Origin: Micromonospora sp. MA102
GTDB lineage: Bacteria > Actinomycetota > Actinomycetes > Mycobacteriales > Micromonosporaceae
Direction of reading: 5' to 3'
DNA: 64,000 nucleotides
NCBI RefSeq assembly: GCF_025460765.1
Contig: NZ_JAMWEG010000004.1
Location: 372,001 to 436,000 of the forward strand
Of the stretch, positions 26,502 to 35,247 are shown in pieces. Below the pieces are notes generated by a model. It did no database searches. It was not told where the DNA came from and was given only the letters and a program-made list of their open reading frames with translations. The translations under genes and the position numbers were made by a program. Numbering within the stretch: position 1 is the stretch's first letter; each line of letters starts with the position of its first letter.

Positions 26502-27530
26502 TCAGCTCGTGGGCCCCTCCCCGGCCTCCCGCTGCAGCCGGCGGTACTCGGCGGTCACCACCGCGAGCAGGAAAAGATCCACGCCGAGCGCGAAGACCGC
26601 GCCGAACTGGTTGACCGTGAAGCTGAAGATCTGCCCGAACAGCAGGTCCACGAGGAGCGCGAGCTTGAACAGCCGGAAGGCCCGGATCTGGTCGCTGGGC
26701 AGCAGCAGGGCGCCACGGATGCTCAGCACCGCGGTGATCAGCGCGGAGACCGAAACGCCGAGCAGCGCACCCCATTCGTCCTGGTCGGGCAGTTGGCCGG
26801 TGATCGCGTCGAGCAGGACCCGCAGCACGACGACGAACGGCTCGCCGACCACGTAGAGCACCACCAGGGACACCACCCAGCGGTGCGTCGTGATCCAGAC
26901 CAGGGCGCGGCGGGCCAGGCCGACCCAGCGATGCCAGAACCGGGGCGCGGGAGTCGCCCGCCGGGGCACCACGTCCAGCAGCCGGGTGACCGCCTCCTCG
27001 ACCTCCGGGCCGCAGCCCTGGACCATGCGCAGCACCGCCGCCCGGCGCCGGGCCGTGAGGCCGGTGGTGAGACCCCCGACGACGGTGTACAGGGCGTTCG
27101 CCGTGCGCTCCGGGCCGGAGAGCCGGGTCCGGCCGCGCAGCGCCTGGGTGAGCACGACCAGCAGGGCGAAGGCGACGTAGATGATGCTGGCGGCCGGGGC
27201 GTAGAAGTAGTCCGTTCCGGCGGTGACGAACTTGCCGACCTCGTCGATGAAGAGCCCGAAGCCCATCCCGCCCAGGATCGCGCCCAGGACGCGCGCCGCG
27301 CTGCCCAGGAAGATGAGCCCCACCGCGAGGCCGGCGGTCATCAGCAGGCCACCCCAGAGCACGTGCGCGATGTGCAGCCCGCCGCCGCCGAGCTGCGGAA
27401 ACCCGGTCGCCCGGAGGTAAGCCCGGGTGAGCAGCACGGTCACCACCCCGGACAGCACGAACGCCTGAAGGTACGACGGCGCCTCCAGTGCCCGGGGCGG
27501 CCTCGACCAACGGGAGGGACGGGCGGGCAT
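26502..27530 (-). CDS. Polytopic membrane protein, last gene of the DUF350/spermidine-synthase-like operon
   Basis: A 342-residue integral membrane protein I do not recognise. About eight hydrophobic segments are visible, beginning AFVLSGVVTVLLTRAYLRAT and including GGLLMTAGLAVGLIFLGSAA and ILGGMGFGLFIDEVGKFVTA, where charged residues lie inside a hydrophobic stretch. A cytoplasmic stretch in the middle (EEAVTRLLDVVPRRATPAPR) separates two membrane halves. The ATG at 27530 is 10 bases beyond the stop of the spermidine-synthase-like gene, with no Shine-Dalgarno, so it is probably translated by coupling. That makes it the seventh member of the operon starting at 31996. Confidence 0.7.
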   Translation of the reverse strand: MPARPSRWSRPPRALEAPSYLQAFVLSGVVTVLLTRAYLRATGFPQLGGGGLHIAHVLWGGLLMTAGLAVGLIFLGSAARVLGAILGGMGFGLFIDEVGKFVTAGTDYFYAPAASIIYVAFALLVVLTQALRGRTRLSGPERTANALYTVVGGLTTGLTARRRAAVLRMVQGCGPEVEEAVTRLLDVVPRRATPAPRFWHRWVGLARRALVWITTHRWVVSLVVLYVVGEPFVVVLRVLLDAITGQLPDQDEWGALLGVSVSALITAVLSIRGALLLPSDQIRAFRLFKLALLVDLLFGQIFSFTVNQFGAVFALGVDLFLLAVVTAEYRRLQREAGEGPTS

Positions 27531-27540
27531 GGCTACGACG

Positions 27541-29109
27541 CTAGTAGCCGCGCCACTCCACGCGGGCGTACTCCAGCACCCTGGGCTGCAGCAACGTCGA
27601 GGCGGGCACGTCCACCCGGGCCCGGTCGGCGGGGAAGGTGGCCGCCGCGGCGAGCACCGGCGGGGTGAGGAAGCGCAGCGGCGGCGCGTCGGCGGGCAGC
27701 CCCAGCTCGGGTGCCGTGCCGCCCGGCGCGGCGAGCACGAAGCCCCAGTCGCCGAAGCTCGGCACGTCCACGTGGTACGGCACGGTGGCGAAACCCGCCT
27801 CCCGGATCGACCGCTCGATCGACCAGTACGACCGGGGCGCGAAGTACGGCGAGCCGGACTGCACCACGAGCCGACCGCCGGGGGCCAACGCCGGCCGGAT
27901 CAGCGCGTAGAACTCGACCGTGTAGAGCTTGGCGGTGGCCGTCTCGTCCGGGTCGGGCAGGTCGGCGATCACGACGTCGAAGCGTTCCGTGGCGGTCCGC
28001 AGCCAGCCGAACGCGTCGACGTTCAGCACCCGGACCCGGGGGTCGGCGAGCGAGCGGTGGTTGAGGTCCCGCAGCTGCGGCTCGGTACGGGCCAGCCGCA
28101 CCACGGCCGGGTCGAGGTCGACCAGGGTCACCTGGCGCACGTCCGGGTACTTGAGGATCTCCCGCAACGCCAGCCCGTCCCCGGCGCCCAGCACCAGCAC
28201 GTCGCCGTGCGGCCCGCGCATCGCCGGGTGGACCAGCGACTCGTGGTAGCGGTACTCGTCGACCGAGCTGAACTGGAGGTCGCCGTTGAGGAACAGCCGC
28301 AGGTCGGTGTCGGCGTGGCCGACCTCGCGCACCGACCGGGTCAGCACGATCTCCTGGTAGCGGCTGCGCTCGGCGTGCACCACCGGGTCGCGGTAGAGCT
28401 GCTGCCGTGCGGTCACCTCGAAGTCGTGCGCGGTGACCCAGGCGTACCCCAGGCAGAGTGCGACCACGACGGCGCCGGCGCCGAGCGCGACCCGGGACCG
28501 GCGGCCGAGGTCGGCGCGGAAGACCGTGCAGACCAGGGCGAGGCCGGCCACGGCGTTCACCGCACCCACCACGAGGGCGCCCTTGAGCTGGCCGAAGACG
28601 GGCATCAGCAGGAACGGGAAGGCCAGCCCGCCGAGCAGCGCGCCGACGTAGTCGGCGGCGAAGAGGTCGGCCACGGCGCTGCCCGCGGACTGCTCCCGGA
28701 TGCGTTGCAGCAGCACCATGAGCAGCGGGATCTCGGCGCCGATCAGCAGGCCCAGCACGAACGCCGTGCCGACCAGCGCCGGCCCGTAGAGGTCGAGCCA
28801 GGCGAACGCGGCGTAGAGGCCGAGCACGGAGAGGCCGCCGAGCAGGGCCAGGGCCAGCTCGATCGCGGCGAACGCGGCCGCCGCCCGGGGCTGGAACGGC
28901 TTCGCGACCAGCGCGCCGACGCCCATCGCGAAGACCATCACGCCGAGCACGATCGACGCCTGGCCGACCGTGTCGCCGATCAGGTAGCTGCCGAGCGCGA
29001 CCAGGGCCAGCTCGTACACCAGGCCGCAGGCCGCGCAGACGAAGACCGCGAGCAGGACCGCCGCGCGGGCCGGGCGCCACCGCGGCCGTGCCGGCGCGTC
29101 GGTGGTCAT
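27541..29109 (-). CDS. Membrane-fused spermidine-synthase-like aminopropyltransferase
   Basis: A 522-residue fusion. Residues 15-225 contain six or seven membrane helices (AAVLLAVFVCAACGLVYELA, then VLGVMVFAMGVGALVAKPFQ and others). Residues about 230-500 form a spermidine-synthase-type methyltransferase-like domain. Conserved elements are YHESLVHPAM (YHE at 288-290), the SAM-type loop LGAGDG (307-312), the acidic strand end in LVDLD (Asp331), and ADLPDP (382-387), whose first Asp matches the catalytic Asp of aminopropyltransferases. Decarboxylated-SAM-dependent transfer to an amine is thus plausible; the membrane half is typical of SpeE-like fusions. The ATG at 29109 overlaps the upstream stop by 4 bases (ATGA). 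It is the core enzyme of a seven-gene operon. Confidence 0.85.
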   Translation of the reverse strand: MTTDAPARPRWRPARAAVLLAVFVCAACGLVYELALVALGSYLIGDTVGQASIVLGVMVFAMGVGALVAKPFQPRAAAAFAAIELALALLGGLSVLGLYAAFAWLDLYGPALVGTAFVLGLLIGAEIPLLMVLLQRIREQSAGSAVADLFAADYVGALLGGLAFPFLLMPVFGQLKGALVVGAVNAVAGLALVCTVFRADLGRRSRVALGAGAVVVALCLGYAWVTAHDFEVTARQQLYRDPVVHAERSRYQEIVLTRSVREVGHADTDLRLFLNGDLQFSSVDEYRYHESLVHPAMRGPHGDVLVLGAGDGLALREILKYPDVRQVTLVDLDPAVVRLARTEPQLRDLNHRSLADPRVRVLNVDAFGWLRTATERFDVVIADLPDPDETATAKLYTVEFYALIRPALAPGGRLVVQSGSPYFAPRSYWSIERSIREAGFATVPYHVDVPSFGDWGFVLAAPGGTAPELGLPADAPPLRFLTPPVLAAAATFPADRARVDVPASTLLQPRVLEYARVEWRGY

Positions 29110-29933
29110 GCCTTCTCCCGGGTACGCCCGGCGGCGCCCGCCCCGGCGCGCTGCGCGGGCACGCCCACCCGGCGCTTGCCACCACTCCGGCTCGGCGCGT
29201 CTGGCGCCGCGCCGCGACCCGGAGCAGTCGTCCGCCTGCGCTGCACCGCGCCCACGGTGACGAAGAGCGCGGCGAGCAGGAGCAGCCCGACGGTGGCGAG
29301 CAGCCAGCCCCACCGGTCCCGCAGGTAGTCGCTGCCGGCGTCGGGCAGCGGGGACGGGCTGGCCGCCGCCGCTACCGGGGAGTCGGCGGGCTCGGCAAGG
29401 CCGGCCTCGACGGCGAGCAGCGGCAGCATGACCGCGGCCCGGGTGACCGCCCAACCGGGGTCGTCGACGAAGACGTCCTCGGTGAGCCCGAGCCGCTCCA
29501 GCCCGCTCTCCATCTGCCGCAGGTCGGCGGAGTCGAGGTCCGGGGAGCCGGTCACCGCGATCCGCGCGAAGTCGTTGCTCTCACTGCTCTCCGAGACGTA
29601 GCCGATGTTGGCCGTCACCTGCACCCAACGCGGGCAGGCCGGGTTCTCCTCGACCGCGACCCCGTCGCCCAGGTTGGAGCCGACGTTGCGCGGGGCGGCA
29701 CCGTAGTCGTAGTAGTCCACCAGCTCCCAGCCGTAGCAGAGGCCCTGCTCGGCGCTGCTGCGCTGGAGGATCGCCACGCTGTCGGCGCGTTCGTCGGCGG
29801 CCGGCGCCGGCACCGTGGTGTCCCCACCGGTGTGGAGCACCCCCACCACCACGCAGCCGGCGACGACCAGGGCGACGGCCAGCCAGGCGACCCAGGCGGT
29901 CTTCTTCCTCGCCGCCCGCTTGCCGGCTGTCAT
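29106..29933 (-). CDS. Two-TM protein with extracytoplasmic Cys-containing domain
   Basis: A 275-residue protein of unknown family. A basic N-terminus and membrane helix (AWVAWLAVALVVAGCVVVGV) lead to an extracytoplasmic domain of about 160 residues with a likely disulfide pair (GLCYGWELVDYYDYG and NPACPRW). A second membrane helix follows (WGWLLATVGLLLLAALFVTV), then a basic cytoplasmic tail (RSGGKRRVGVPAQRAGAG). It is tightly embedded in the operon: its ATG overlaps the DUF350 stop by one base, and its stop overlaps the start of the SpeE-like gene by four. This packing suggests stoichiometric production and probably a complex with both membrane neighbours. Confidence 0.75.
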   Translation of the reverse strand: MTAGKRAARKKTAWVAWLAVALVVAGCVVVGVLHTGGDTTVPAPAADERADSVAILQRSSAEQGLCYGWELVDYYDYGAAPRNVGSNLGDGVAVEENPACPRWVQVTANIGYVSESSESNDFARIAVTGSPDLDSADLRQMESGLERLGLTEDVFVDDPGWAVTRAAVMLPLLAVEAGLAEPADSPVAAAASPSPLPDAGSDYLRDRWGWLLATVGLLLLAALFVTVGAVQRRRTTAPGRGAAPDAPSRSGGKRRVGVPAQRAGAGAAGRTREKA

Positions 29934-30355
29934 CAGCTGATGGCGGCGGCGATGATCGCGCCGGTCGCCAGGTGCACGACTGCGGAGACCCAGACCGCGG
30001 GGTGCGGCTCCGGGTCGACCAGGATCTCGCCGAGCTTGCCCGGGGTGGCCATGTCCAGCAGCAGGAACGACGCGGCCATGATGACCAGCCCGAGGATGCC
30101 GTACGCGGCAGCGCCCACCAGCCCGAGCGCGAAGTCGTCCGCGCTGGCGGCGATCGCGGCCACCACGATGATGCCCACGCCGGCCAGGTTCGAGGCGAGC
30201 AGCAGCGCGGCGTTGCGGTTGCGCTCGGCCCAGATCAGCTCGTGCAGCTTGCCCGGAGTGGCGACGTCGACCAGCACGTAGCCGATGGCCATCAGGGCGA
30301 CGCCGACCACGCCGTAGGCCAGCGTGACGAGCAGGTCGGTCAGCAGGGTCTGCAC
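29933..30355 (-). CDS. DUF350 family membrane protein
   Basis: A 140-residue four-helix membrane protein built from two homologous halves. Each half ends in the same signature, VATPGKLHELIW (ATPGKL at 32-37) and MATPGKLGEILV (ATPGKL at 103-108), the hallmark of the DUF350/YjfL family. Helices include GVVGVALMAIGYVLVDVATP and AAYGILGLVIMAASFLLLDM. The biochemical function is unknown. In E. coli the DUF350 protein YjfL is encoded with YjfC, a glutathionylspermidine-synthase-like ATP-grasp protein. Here it sits with a spermidine-synthase-like enzyme, so the family recurs with polyamine chemistry. It starts at GTG 30355 behind CTGGAG. Confidence 0.88.
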   Translation of the reverse strand: MQTLLTDLLVTLAYGVVGVALMAIGYVLVDVATPGKLHELIWAERNRNAALLLASNLAGVGIIVVAAIAASADDFALGLVGAAAYGILGLVIMAASFLLLDMATPGKLGEILVDPEPHPAVWVSAVVHLATGAIIAAAIS

Positions 30356-30388
30356 AGGGGACTCCAGGATTCGTCGGGAGGGGTCAGG

Positions 30389-30814
30389 TCACTTGCCGGA
30401 GCCGGGTCCGCCGCCGCGGACCGTGCTGCCCCGCCCCCAGCCCCAGTGGCTGCCCACCCGGGAGTGGTAGCGGGGGTACGCGGTGGTCATCCGCTCCAGC
30501 AGGATCACCGAACCGGCGGCGAGCGGCAGGATCACCACCGAGTCGTCGTCGTAGCGCAGGTAGACCCCGCTGCCGTCGACGTACTGGTCGGCCGGCTGCC
30601 AGGCGTCGGTGATCTCCTTCGACACCTGGCTGGGCGTCCGGTTCGACGTGTACGCGATCGCGTCGGAGCCGAGGTCCCGGCTGGTCGCCCGGTTGTAGCG
30701 GTCCTCCACGTAGCCGCGGGGCGAGAAGTTGCCGTAGAAGATCGCGAAGGCGGCGACCACGGCGCCGATGACGGCGAACGCCACCCCCACCACGAACCAC
30801 CGTCGGTACGTCAC
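30389..30814 (-). CDS. DUF4247 family protein
   Basis: A 141-residue membrane-anchored protein. Residues 1-29 are a short basic stretch plus one helix (RRWFVVGVAFAVIGAVVAAF). The soluble part outside the membrane contains GYVEDRYNRATSRDLGSDAI, TPSQVSKEITDAWQPADQYV and GVYLRYDDDSVVILPLAAGS, then the Gly/Trp/Arg-rich tail SHWGWGRGSTVRGGGPGSGK. This pattern matches DUF4247, a family of unknown function that tends to travel with DUF350 and DUF4178 genes. The GTG at 30814 has GGAGGGAG in front. Gaps are 55 bases to the upstream DUF2617 gene and 33 bases to DUF350. Confidence 0.8.
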   Translation of the reverse strand: MTYRRWFVVGVAFAVIGAVVAAFAIFYGNFSPRGYVEDRYNRATSRDLGSDAIAYTSNRTPSQVSKEITDAWQPADQYVDGSGVYLRYDDDSVVILPLAAGSVILLERMTTAYPRYHSRVGSHWGWGRGSTVRGGGPGSGK

Positions 30815-30869
30815 CGCACTCCCTCCGTTCGCGACTGCGGGGCTCGCAAACCCGGCTCACTCCTCGCGC

Positions 30870-31361
30870 TCACAGCTGCACCACCGTCTCGGTCAGGACC
30901 AGCTCGTTGGTCTGCGGATACGCGTGCCAGGTGCGCCAGGCCACCGAGCCGGCCGGCGGCTCGGGGCGGACGGCGAGCGCGGTGACCGCGTCCTCGTCGC
31001 CCGGAAAGACACCGACCAGCGCGTACGGGTCGTCGGCCAGGTCGGCGCGGAGCGCGGCGACCCGGGTGCGCAGGCCGTCCCCCGCCGGCCGGAGCACCGT
31101 GGCGGTGAACCGGTAGCCGGCGGTCTCGTCGTGCAGGGCGTCGGGCAGGTGCGGGGGGCGGCCGGGCAGGCAGGCGACCGTCTCGGTGAGGTCGCCGCAG
31201 ACCACCTGGTGCGAGGCGCCGAGCAGGCGCAGGCTCAGCCGCAGCCCGCCGGGCAGGGTCAGCTCGCGCACGTGCAGGGCGGGGCGCGCGGGGCCGCCGA
31301 GGGCGAGGCTCAGGTCGGCGGCGCGGGTGTCGACGTACGGGGCGTGCAGGGCGACGAGCAC
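30870..31361 (-). CDS. DUF2617 family protein
   Basis: A 163-residue soluble protein with no membrane segment or signal peptide. LVALHAPYVDTRAADLSLAL at the start, the central RLSLRLLGASHQVVCGDLTE, and the C-terminal WRTWHAYPQTNELVLTETVV with conserved Trp, His and Tyr fit DUF2617. The His-rich fold suggests ligand binding, but no function is established. The GTG at 31361 begins two bases after the stop of the DUF4178 gene, so the two are translated from one message. It may be the cytoplasmic component of the membrane system encoded downstream. Confidence 0.8.
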   Translation of the reverse strand: MLVALHAPYVDTRAADLSLALGGPARPALHVRELTLPGGLRLSLRLLGASHQVVCGDLTETVACLPGRPPHLPDALHDETAGYRFTATVLRPAGDGLRTRVAALRADLADDPYALVGVFPGDEDAVTALAVRPEPPAGSVAWRTWHAYPQTNELVLTETVVQL

Positions 31362-31363
31362 GC

Positions 31364-31996
31364 TCAGTCCACCTGCTCCGGGCCGCCCTGCGGGTAGATC
31401 ATGACCTCGGCGCGGTGCACCTGCTCGCCGAGGTTCACCTCCCAGCCGGCCTCCCCGTACGCCTCGAAGGAGAGCCGCGCCCCGCCGGGCGCCTGGTAGT
31501 CGTAGTAGCGCATGGTGCCGCGCGGGTCGAGGCCGGTGCCCTCGGTGGCCGTGTACTTCGCCTGCCCGGACTCGTCCCAGTTGTAGCGCCGGCCGGCGAT
31601 CTCCAGCGTCGGCGCGCCGGGGGTGACGGTGGCCGACGGCTCGCTGGTCCAGAGCACCAGTTCCAGGTCGGGCTCCGACTCGACGGAGAGCCAGCGCTTC
31701 ACCCCGCCGGCGTCGTCGAGCAGGTGCTCCGCCCAGCTCCAGCCGCCCTCGACCAGGTGCACCGAGCCGCGCACGGTGTAGGGCACCGAGCGGATCTCCA
31801 CGATGTCGCCGGGCTTGAGCGCGCGGGGGTCGCCGCGCAGCGCGTCGGCGTCCCGGTCCCGGAACGGGTCACCGGGGGCGGCCTTCGGGCGTGGCGCGGA
31901 CCGGGCCTTACGCAGGGCGATCACGGCGATCACCACGCCGGCCACCCCGACCAGGCACCCCAACGCGGTCACCACGTACGCCAGCGAACCGTTCAC
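31364..31996 (-). CDS. DUF4178 family protein, first gene of the polyamine/DUF350 operon
   Basis: A 210-residue protein. An N-terminal membrane helix (SLAYVVTALGCLVGVAGVVI) is followed by a basic linker and a cytoplasmic DUF4178 domain: LKPGDIVEIRSVPYTVRGSV, the WSWAEHLLDD element, RWLSVESEPDLELVLWTSEP, then RRYNWDESGQAKYTATEGTG and MRYYDYQAPGGARLSFEAYG. DUF4178 is a beta-rich domain of unknown function, often duplicated and found with DUF350. The GTG at 31996 is preferred: GGGGGAGAC lies just upstream and the longer frame adds unrelated residues. A promoter for the whole seven-gene operon should lie in 31997-32089, but I see no clear -35/-10 pair. Confidence 0.8.
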   Translation of the reverse strand: MNGSLAYVVTALGCLVGVAGVVIAVIALRKARSAPRPKAAPGDPFRDRDADALRGDPRALKPGDIVEIRSVPYTVRGSVHLVEGGWSWAEHLLDDAGGVKRWLSVESEPDLELVLWTSEPSATVTPGAPTLEIAGRRYNWDESGQAKYTATEGTGLDPRGTMRYYDYQAPGGARLSFEAYGEAGWEVNLGEQVHRAEVMIYPQGGPEQVD

Positions 31997-32089
31997 GGCC
32001 GTCTCCCCCCAAGGTGCATCGGCGGAGACGGTAACAACCCGACGCACGCGCGCCGAAGTGCCGTTCGTTGAGTTACCGGTCAGCTACGG

Positions 32090-32467
32090 TCAGCCGCCGG
32101 TGAGGCGTTCGGCGGCGTACTCGCGCAGGGTGGCGCGGCCCATGAGGCACCCGCTGAAGGTGGTGAACTCGCCGTCGTCGGTGCGCAGCCGCTCCCAGGC
32201 GGCCCGGCCGGCCGCCGGGTCGACCGTGTCCAGCAGCGTGGCCGCGTACGCCTTCCCGGCCGGCGACCCGTGCTTCAGCAGCCGGTCGACCTTCTTCAGG
32301 GCCGCCTCGGGGTGCTCCTGCAGGGCCCGTTCCACGTGCCGGTACGCGTCGGTCGCCGGCAGTATCTGACCGGCGATGCCCACCCCGCCGAAGGCGACCG
32401 TGTCCGCGCGGCCGAGTTCCTCGACGGCAGCGTCCAGGTCCCGGTCCTTCTTCCCGATCCCCAACAT
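32090..32467 (-). CDS. Hypothetical helical protein
   Basis: A 125-residue soluble protein rich in Ala, Leu, Arg and Asp, probably all helical. The segments DAYRHVERALQEHPEAALKK and VDRLLKHGSPAGKAYAATLL look like one or two HEAT- or ARM-like helical hairpins, and the C-terminus contains FTTFSGCLMGRATLREYAAE. No catalytic motif or membrane helix is seen. It is transcribed in the same direction as the DUF4178 operon, 93 bases before that gene, and could be its first member or an independent gene. The ATG at 32467 has GAGGGC just upstream. I do not recognise a family. Confidence 0.6.
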   Translation of the reverse strand: MLGIGKKDRDLDAAVEELGRADTVAFGGVGIAGQILPATDAYRHVERALQEHPEAALKKVDRLLKHGSPAGKAYAATLLDTVDPAAGRAAWERLRTDDGEFTTFSGCLMGRATLREYAAERLTGG

Positions 32468-32522
32468 GCCCTCACTATTGCCCCGGCCGGCCGCCGTCGA
32501 CGCTGTCGATCAAGAAATGGAT

Positions 32523-32561
32523 CGGCCCGGCCGGCCCCCGCTGGGGAGGCCGGCCGGGCCG
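32523..32561 (-). terminator. 14-bp hairpin after clpB
   Basis: CGGCCCGGCCGGCC (32523-32536) pairs with GGCCGGCCGGGCCG (32548-32561), loop 11 bases. It begins 9 bases past the clpB stop on the minus strand. Confidence 0.75.
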
Positions 32562-32570
32562 GGAAGGTGC

Positions 32571-35162
32571 TCAGGCGGCCGTGACGGCCAGCGCGTCCTT
32601 GCTGTCGGCCAGGTCGACCCGCACCGTGTCGCCGTCGCGGATCTGGCCGGCCAGCAGGGCCTTCGCGAGCTGGTCGCCGATCGCCGACTGCACCAGGCGG
32701 CGCAGCGGGCGGGCGCCGTAGATCGGGTCGTACCCGTGCTCGGCCAGCCAGGTGCGGGCGGCGTCGCTGACGTCCAGCGCCAACCGGCGGTCCGCGAGAC
32801 GGGCCCGCATCCGGTCGAGCTGGATGTCGACGATCGCCCGCAGGTCCCCGCCCTGGAGGGCGGCGAACACCACGATGTCGTCGAGGCGGTTGAGGAACTC
32901 CGGCTTGAAGTGCGACCGGACCACCGCGAGGACGCCCTCCCGGCGCTGCTCCTCGGCCAGCGTCAGGTCGCTGATCACCGACGACCCCAGGTTCGAGGTG
33001 AGGATCAGGATCGCGTTGCGGAAGTCGACGGTGCGGCCCTGGCCGTCGGTGAGCCGGCCGTCGTCGAGCACCTGGAGGAGCACGTCGAAGACGTCCGGGT
33101 GGGCCTTCTCCACCTCGTCCAGCAGGATCACCGAGTACGGCCGGCGGCGCACCGCCTCGGTGAGCTGGCCGCCCTCCTCGTAGCCGACGTAGCCGGGCGG
33201 GGCGCCGACCAGGCGGGCCACGGAGTGCTTCTCGCCGTACTCGCTCATGTCGATGCGGACCATGGCCCGCTCGTCGTCGAACAGGAACCCGGCGAGCGCC
33301 TTGGCCAGCTCGGTCTTGCCGACACCGGTCGGGCCGAGGAAGAGGAAGCTGCCGGTCGGGCGGTCCGGGTCGGCGACGCCGGCCCGGGCGCGGCGGACCG
33401 CGTCGGACACCGAGGTGACCGCCTCGGCCTGGCCGACGACCCGCGAGCCCAGCGTCTCCTCCATCCGGAGCAGCTTGGCGGTCTCGCCCTCCAGGAGCCG
33501 GCCGGCCGGGATGCCGGTCCAGGAGGCGACCACCGCGGCGATGTCGTCCGCGCCGACCTCCTCCTTGAGCATCGCGCCGTCGGCCTGGAGCCGGGCCAGC
33601 TCCTCCTCGGCCTGCTTCAGCTCGACCTGGAGGGCGGGGATCCGGCCGTAGCGCAGCTCGGCGGCGCGCTCCAGCTCACCGTCGCGCTCGGCACGCTCGG
33701 CCTCGCCGCCGAGCCGCTCCAGTTCCTCCTTGGCCGTGGAGAGCTTGGTGATGTGGCTCTTCTCCAGCTGCCAGCGCTCGGAGAGCGCGGTGAGCTGCTC
33801 GCGCTTGTCGGCCAGCTCCTTGCGCAGCCGGGCCAGCCGCTCCGCGGAGGCGGCGTCCGGCTCCTTGGCCAGCGCCATCTCCTCGATCTCCAGCCGGCGC
33901 ACCGCCCGCTCGATCTCGTCCACCTCGACGGGACGGGAGTCGATCTCCATCCGGAGCCGCGAGGCGGACTCGTCGACCAGGTCGATCGCCTTGTCCGGCA
34001 GGAACCGGTCGGTGATGTAGCGGTCGGAGAGGGCCGCGGCGGCCACCAGCGCGGCGTCGGTGATCCGCACGCCGTGGTGCACCTCGTAGCGCTCCTTGAG
34101 GCCGCGCAGGATGCCGATGGTGTCCTCGATGGTCGGCTCACCGACCAGCACCGGCTGGAAGCGGCGCTCCAGCGCCGGGTCCTTCTCGATGTGCTCGCGG
34201 TACTCGTCCAGCGTCGTGGCGCCGACCATCCGCAGCTCGCCGCGGGCCAGCATGGGCTTGAGCATGTTGCCGGCGTCCATCGAGCCCTCGCCCTTGCCCG
34301 CGCCGACCACGGTGTGCAGCTCGTCGAGGAACGTGATGACCTGGCCGTCGGAGTTCTTGATCTCCTCCAGCACCGACTTCAGCCGCTCCTCGAACTGGCC
34401 GCGGTACTGCGCGCCGGCCACCATGGCGCCCAGGTCGAGCGAGACGAGCTTCTTGTCCCGCAGCGACTCCGGCACGTCACCGGCGACGATCCGCTGGGCC
34501 AGACCCTCGACGATGGCGGTCTTGCCGACGCCCGGCTCGCCGATCAGCACCGGGTTGTTCTTGGTACGCCGGGACAGCACCTGGATCACCCGGCGGATCT
34601 CCGAGTCGCGGCCGATGACCGGGTCGATCTTTCCCTCGCGGGCGCTCGCGGTCAGGTCGACGCCGTACTTCGCGAGGGCCTGGTAGGTCTGCTCCGGGTC
34701 GGCCGTGGTGACCCGCCGGTCCCCGCCGCGCACGGTCGGGAAGGCGGCGACCAGGTTCTCCTCGGTGGCGCCGGAGTTCTTCAGCGCGACGGAGACCGCG
34801 CCACCCACCCGGGCCAGCCCGGCCAGCAGGTGCTCGGTGGAGGTGTACTCGTCGCCCAGCGGCCGGGCGATCTGCTCGGCGGCGCCGATGGCGTTGACGA
34901 ACTCGCGGGCCAGGGTGGGCTCGGCGATGCTGGAGCCGCGCGCCGCGGGCAGGGCGTCGACCGAGCGCTCAGCGACCCGGCGCAGCTCGCCGGGGTCGGC
35001 CCCGACGGCGCGCAGCAGGCCGGCGGCGGTCGAGCCCTCGGTGTCCAGCAGCGAGAGCAGCAGGTGCCAGGGCTCCACGGTGGCGTGGCCGCGCTGGTTC
35101 GCCAGCGCGACGGCACCGGTGATGGTTTCGCGGCTCTTGGTGGTGAGTCGTTCGGTGTTCAT
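32571..35162 (-). CDS. clpB: ATP-dependent disaggregase ClpB
   Basis: An 863-residue Hsp100 disaggregase of normal length. It has an N-terminal Clp repeat domain (1-150), NBD1 with Walker [19 protein letters not shown] and Walker [11 protein letters not shown], a long coiled-coil middle domain (Glu/Leu/Arg-rich, about 400-520), then NBD2 with [34 protein letters not shown] and the C-terminal sensor region [10 protein letters not shown]. The middle domain distinguishes it from ClpA and ClpC. It works with the DnaK-DnaJ-GrpE set encoded 10 kb away. A HAIR-like operator at 35206-35230 indicates repression by HspR. The ATG at 35162 follows GGGGAG; the upstream frame is non-conserved. Confidence 0.97.
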   Translation of the reverse strand: MNTERLTTKSRETITGAVALANQRGHATVEPWHLLLSLLDTEGSTAAGLLRAVGADPGELRRVAERSVDALPAARGSSIAEPTLAREFVNAIGAAEQIARPLGDEYTSTEHLLAGLARVGGAVSVALKNSGATEENLVAAFPTVRGGDRRVTTADPEQTYQALAKYGVDLTASAREGKIDPVIGRDSEIRRVIQVLSRRTKNNPVLIGEPGVGKTAIVEGLAQRIVAGDVPESLRDKKLVSLDLGAMVAGAQYRGQFEERLKSVLEEIKNSDGQVITFLDELHTVVGAGKGEGSMDAGNMLKPMLARGELRMVGATTLDEYREHIEKDPALERRFQPVLVGEPTIEDTIGILRGLKERYEVHHGVRITDAALVAAAALSDRYITDRFLPDKAIDLVDESASRLRMEIDSRPVEVDEIERAVRRLEIEEMALAKEPDAASAERLARLRKELADKREQLTALSERWQLEKSHITKLSTAKEELERLGGEAERAERDGELERAAELRYGRIPALQVELKQAEEELARLQADGAMLKEEVGADDIAAVVASWTGIPAGRLLEGETAKLLRMEETLGSRVVGQAEAVTSVSDAVRRARAGVADPDRPTGSFLFLGPTGVGKTELAKALAGFLFDDERAMVRIDMSEYGEKHSVARLVGAPPGYVGYEEGGQLTEAVRRRPYSVILLDEVEKAHPDVFDVLLQVLDDGRLTDGQGRTVDFRNAILILTSNLGSSVISDLTLAEEQRREGVLAVVRSHFKPEFLNRLDDIVVFAALQGGDLRAIVDIQLDRMRARLADRRLALDVSDAARTWLAEHGYDPIYGARPLRRLVQSAIGDQLAKALLAGQIRDGDTVRVDLADSKDALAVTAA

Positions 35163-35205
35163 GGGCTCCCCTGGATCGGCGTGTCCACTGGGAAGGACAC
35201 AACCA

Positions 35206-35230
35206 GAGTTGAGTCTATTCCGCTCAACTC
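35206..35230. promoter_or_regulatory. HAIR-type HspR operator upstream of clpB
   Basis: GAGTTGAGT (35206-35214), a 7-base spacer, and GCTCAACTC (35222-35230) form a 9-base inverted repeat with one mismatch. The core GTTGAGT-N7-GCTCAAC matches the Streptomyces HAIR consensus CTTGAGT-N7-ACTCAAG at 11 of 14 arm positions. It lies 44 bases upstream of the clpB start. Confidence 0.8.
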
Positions 35231-35247
35231 CATCGGTGTGACCCGGC

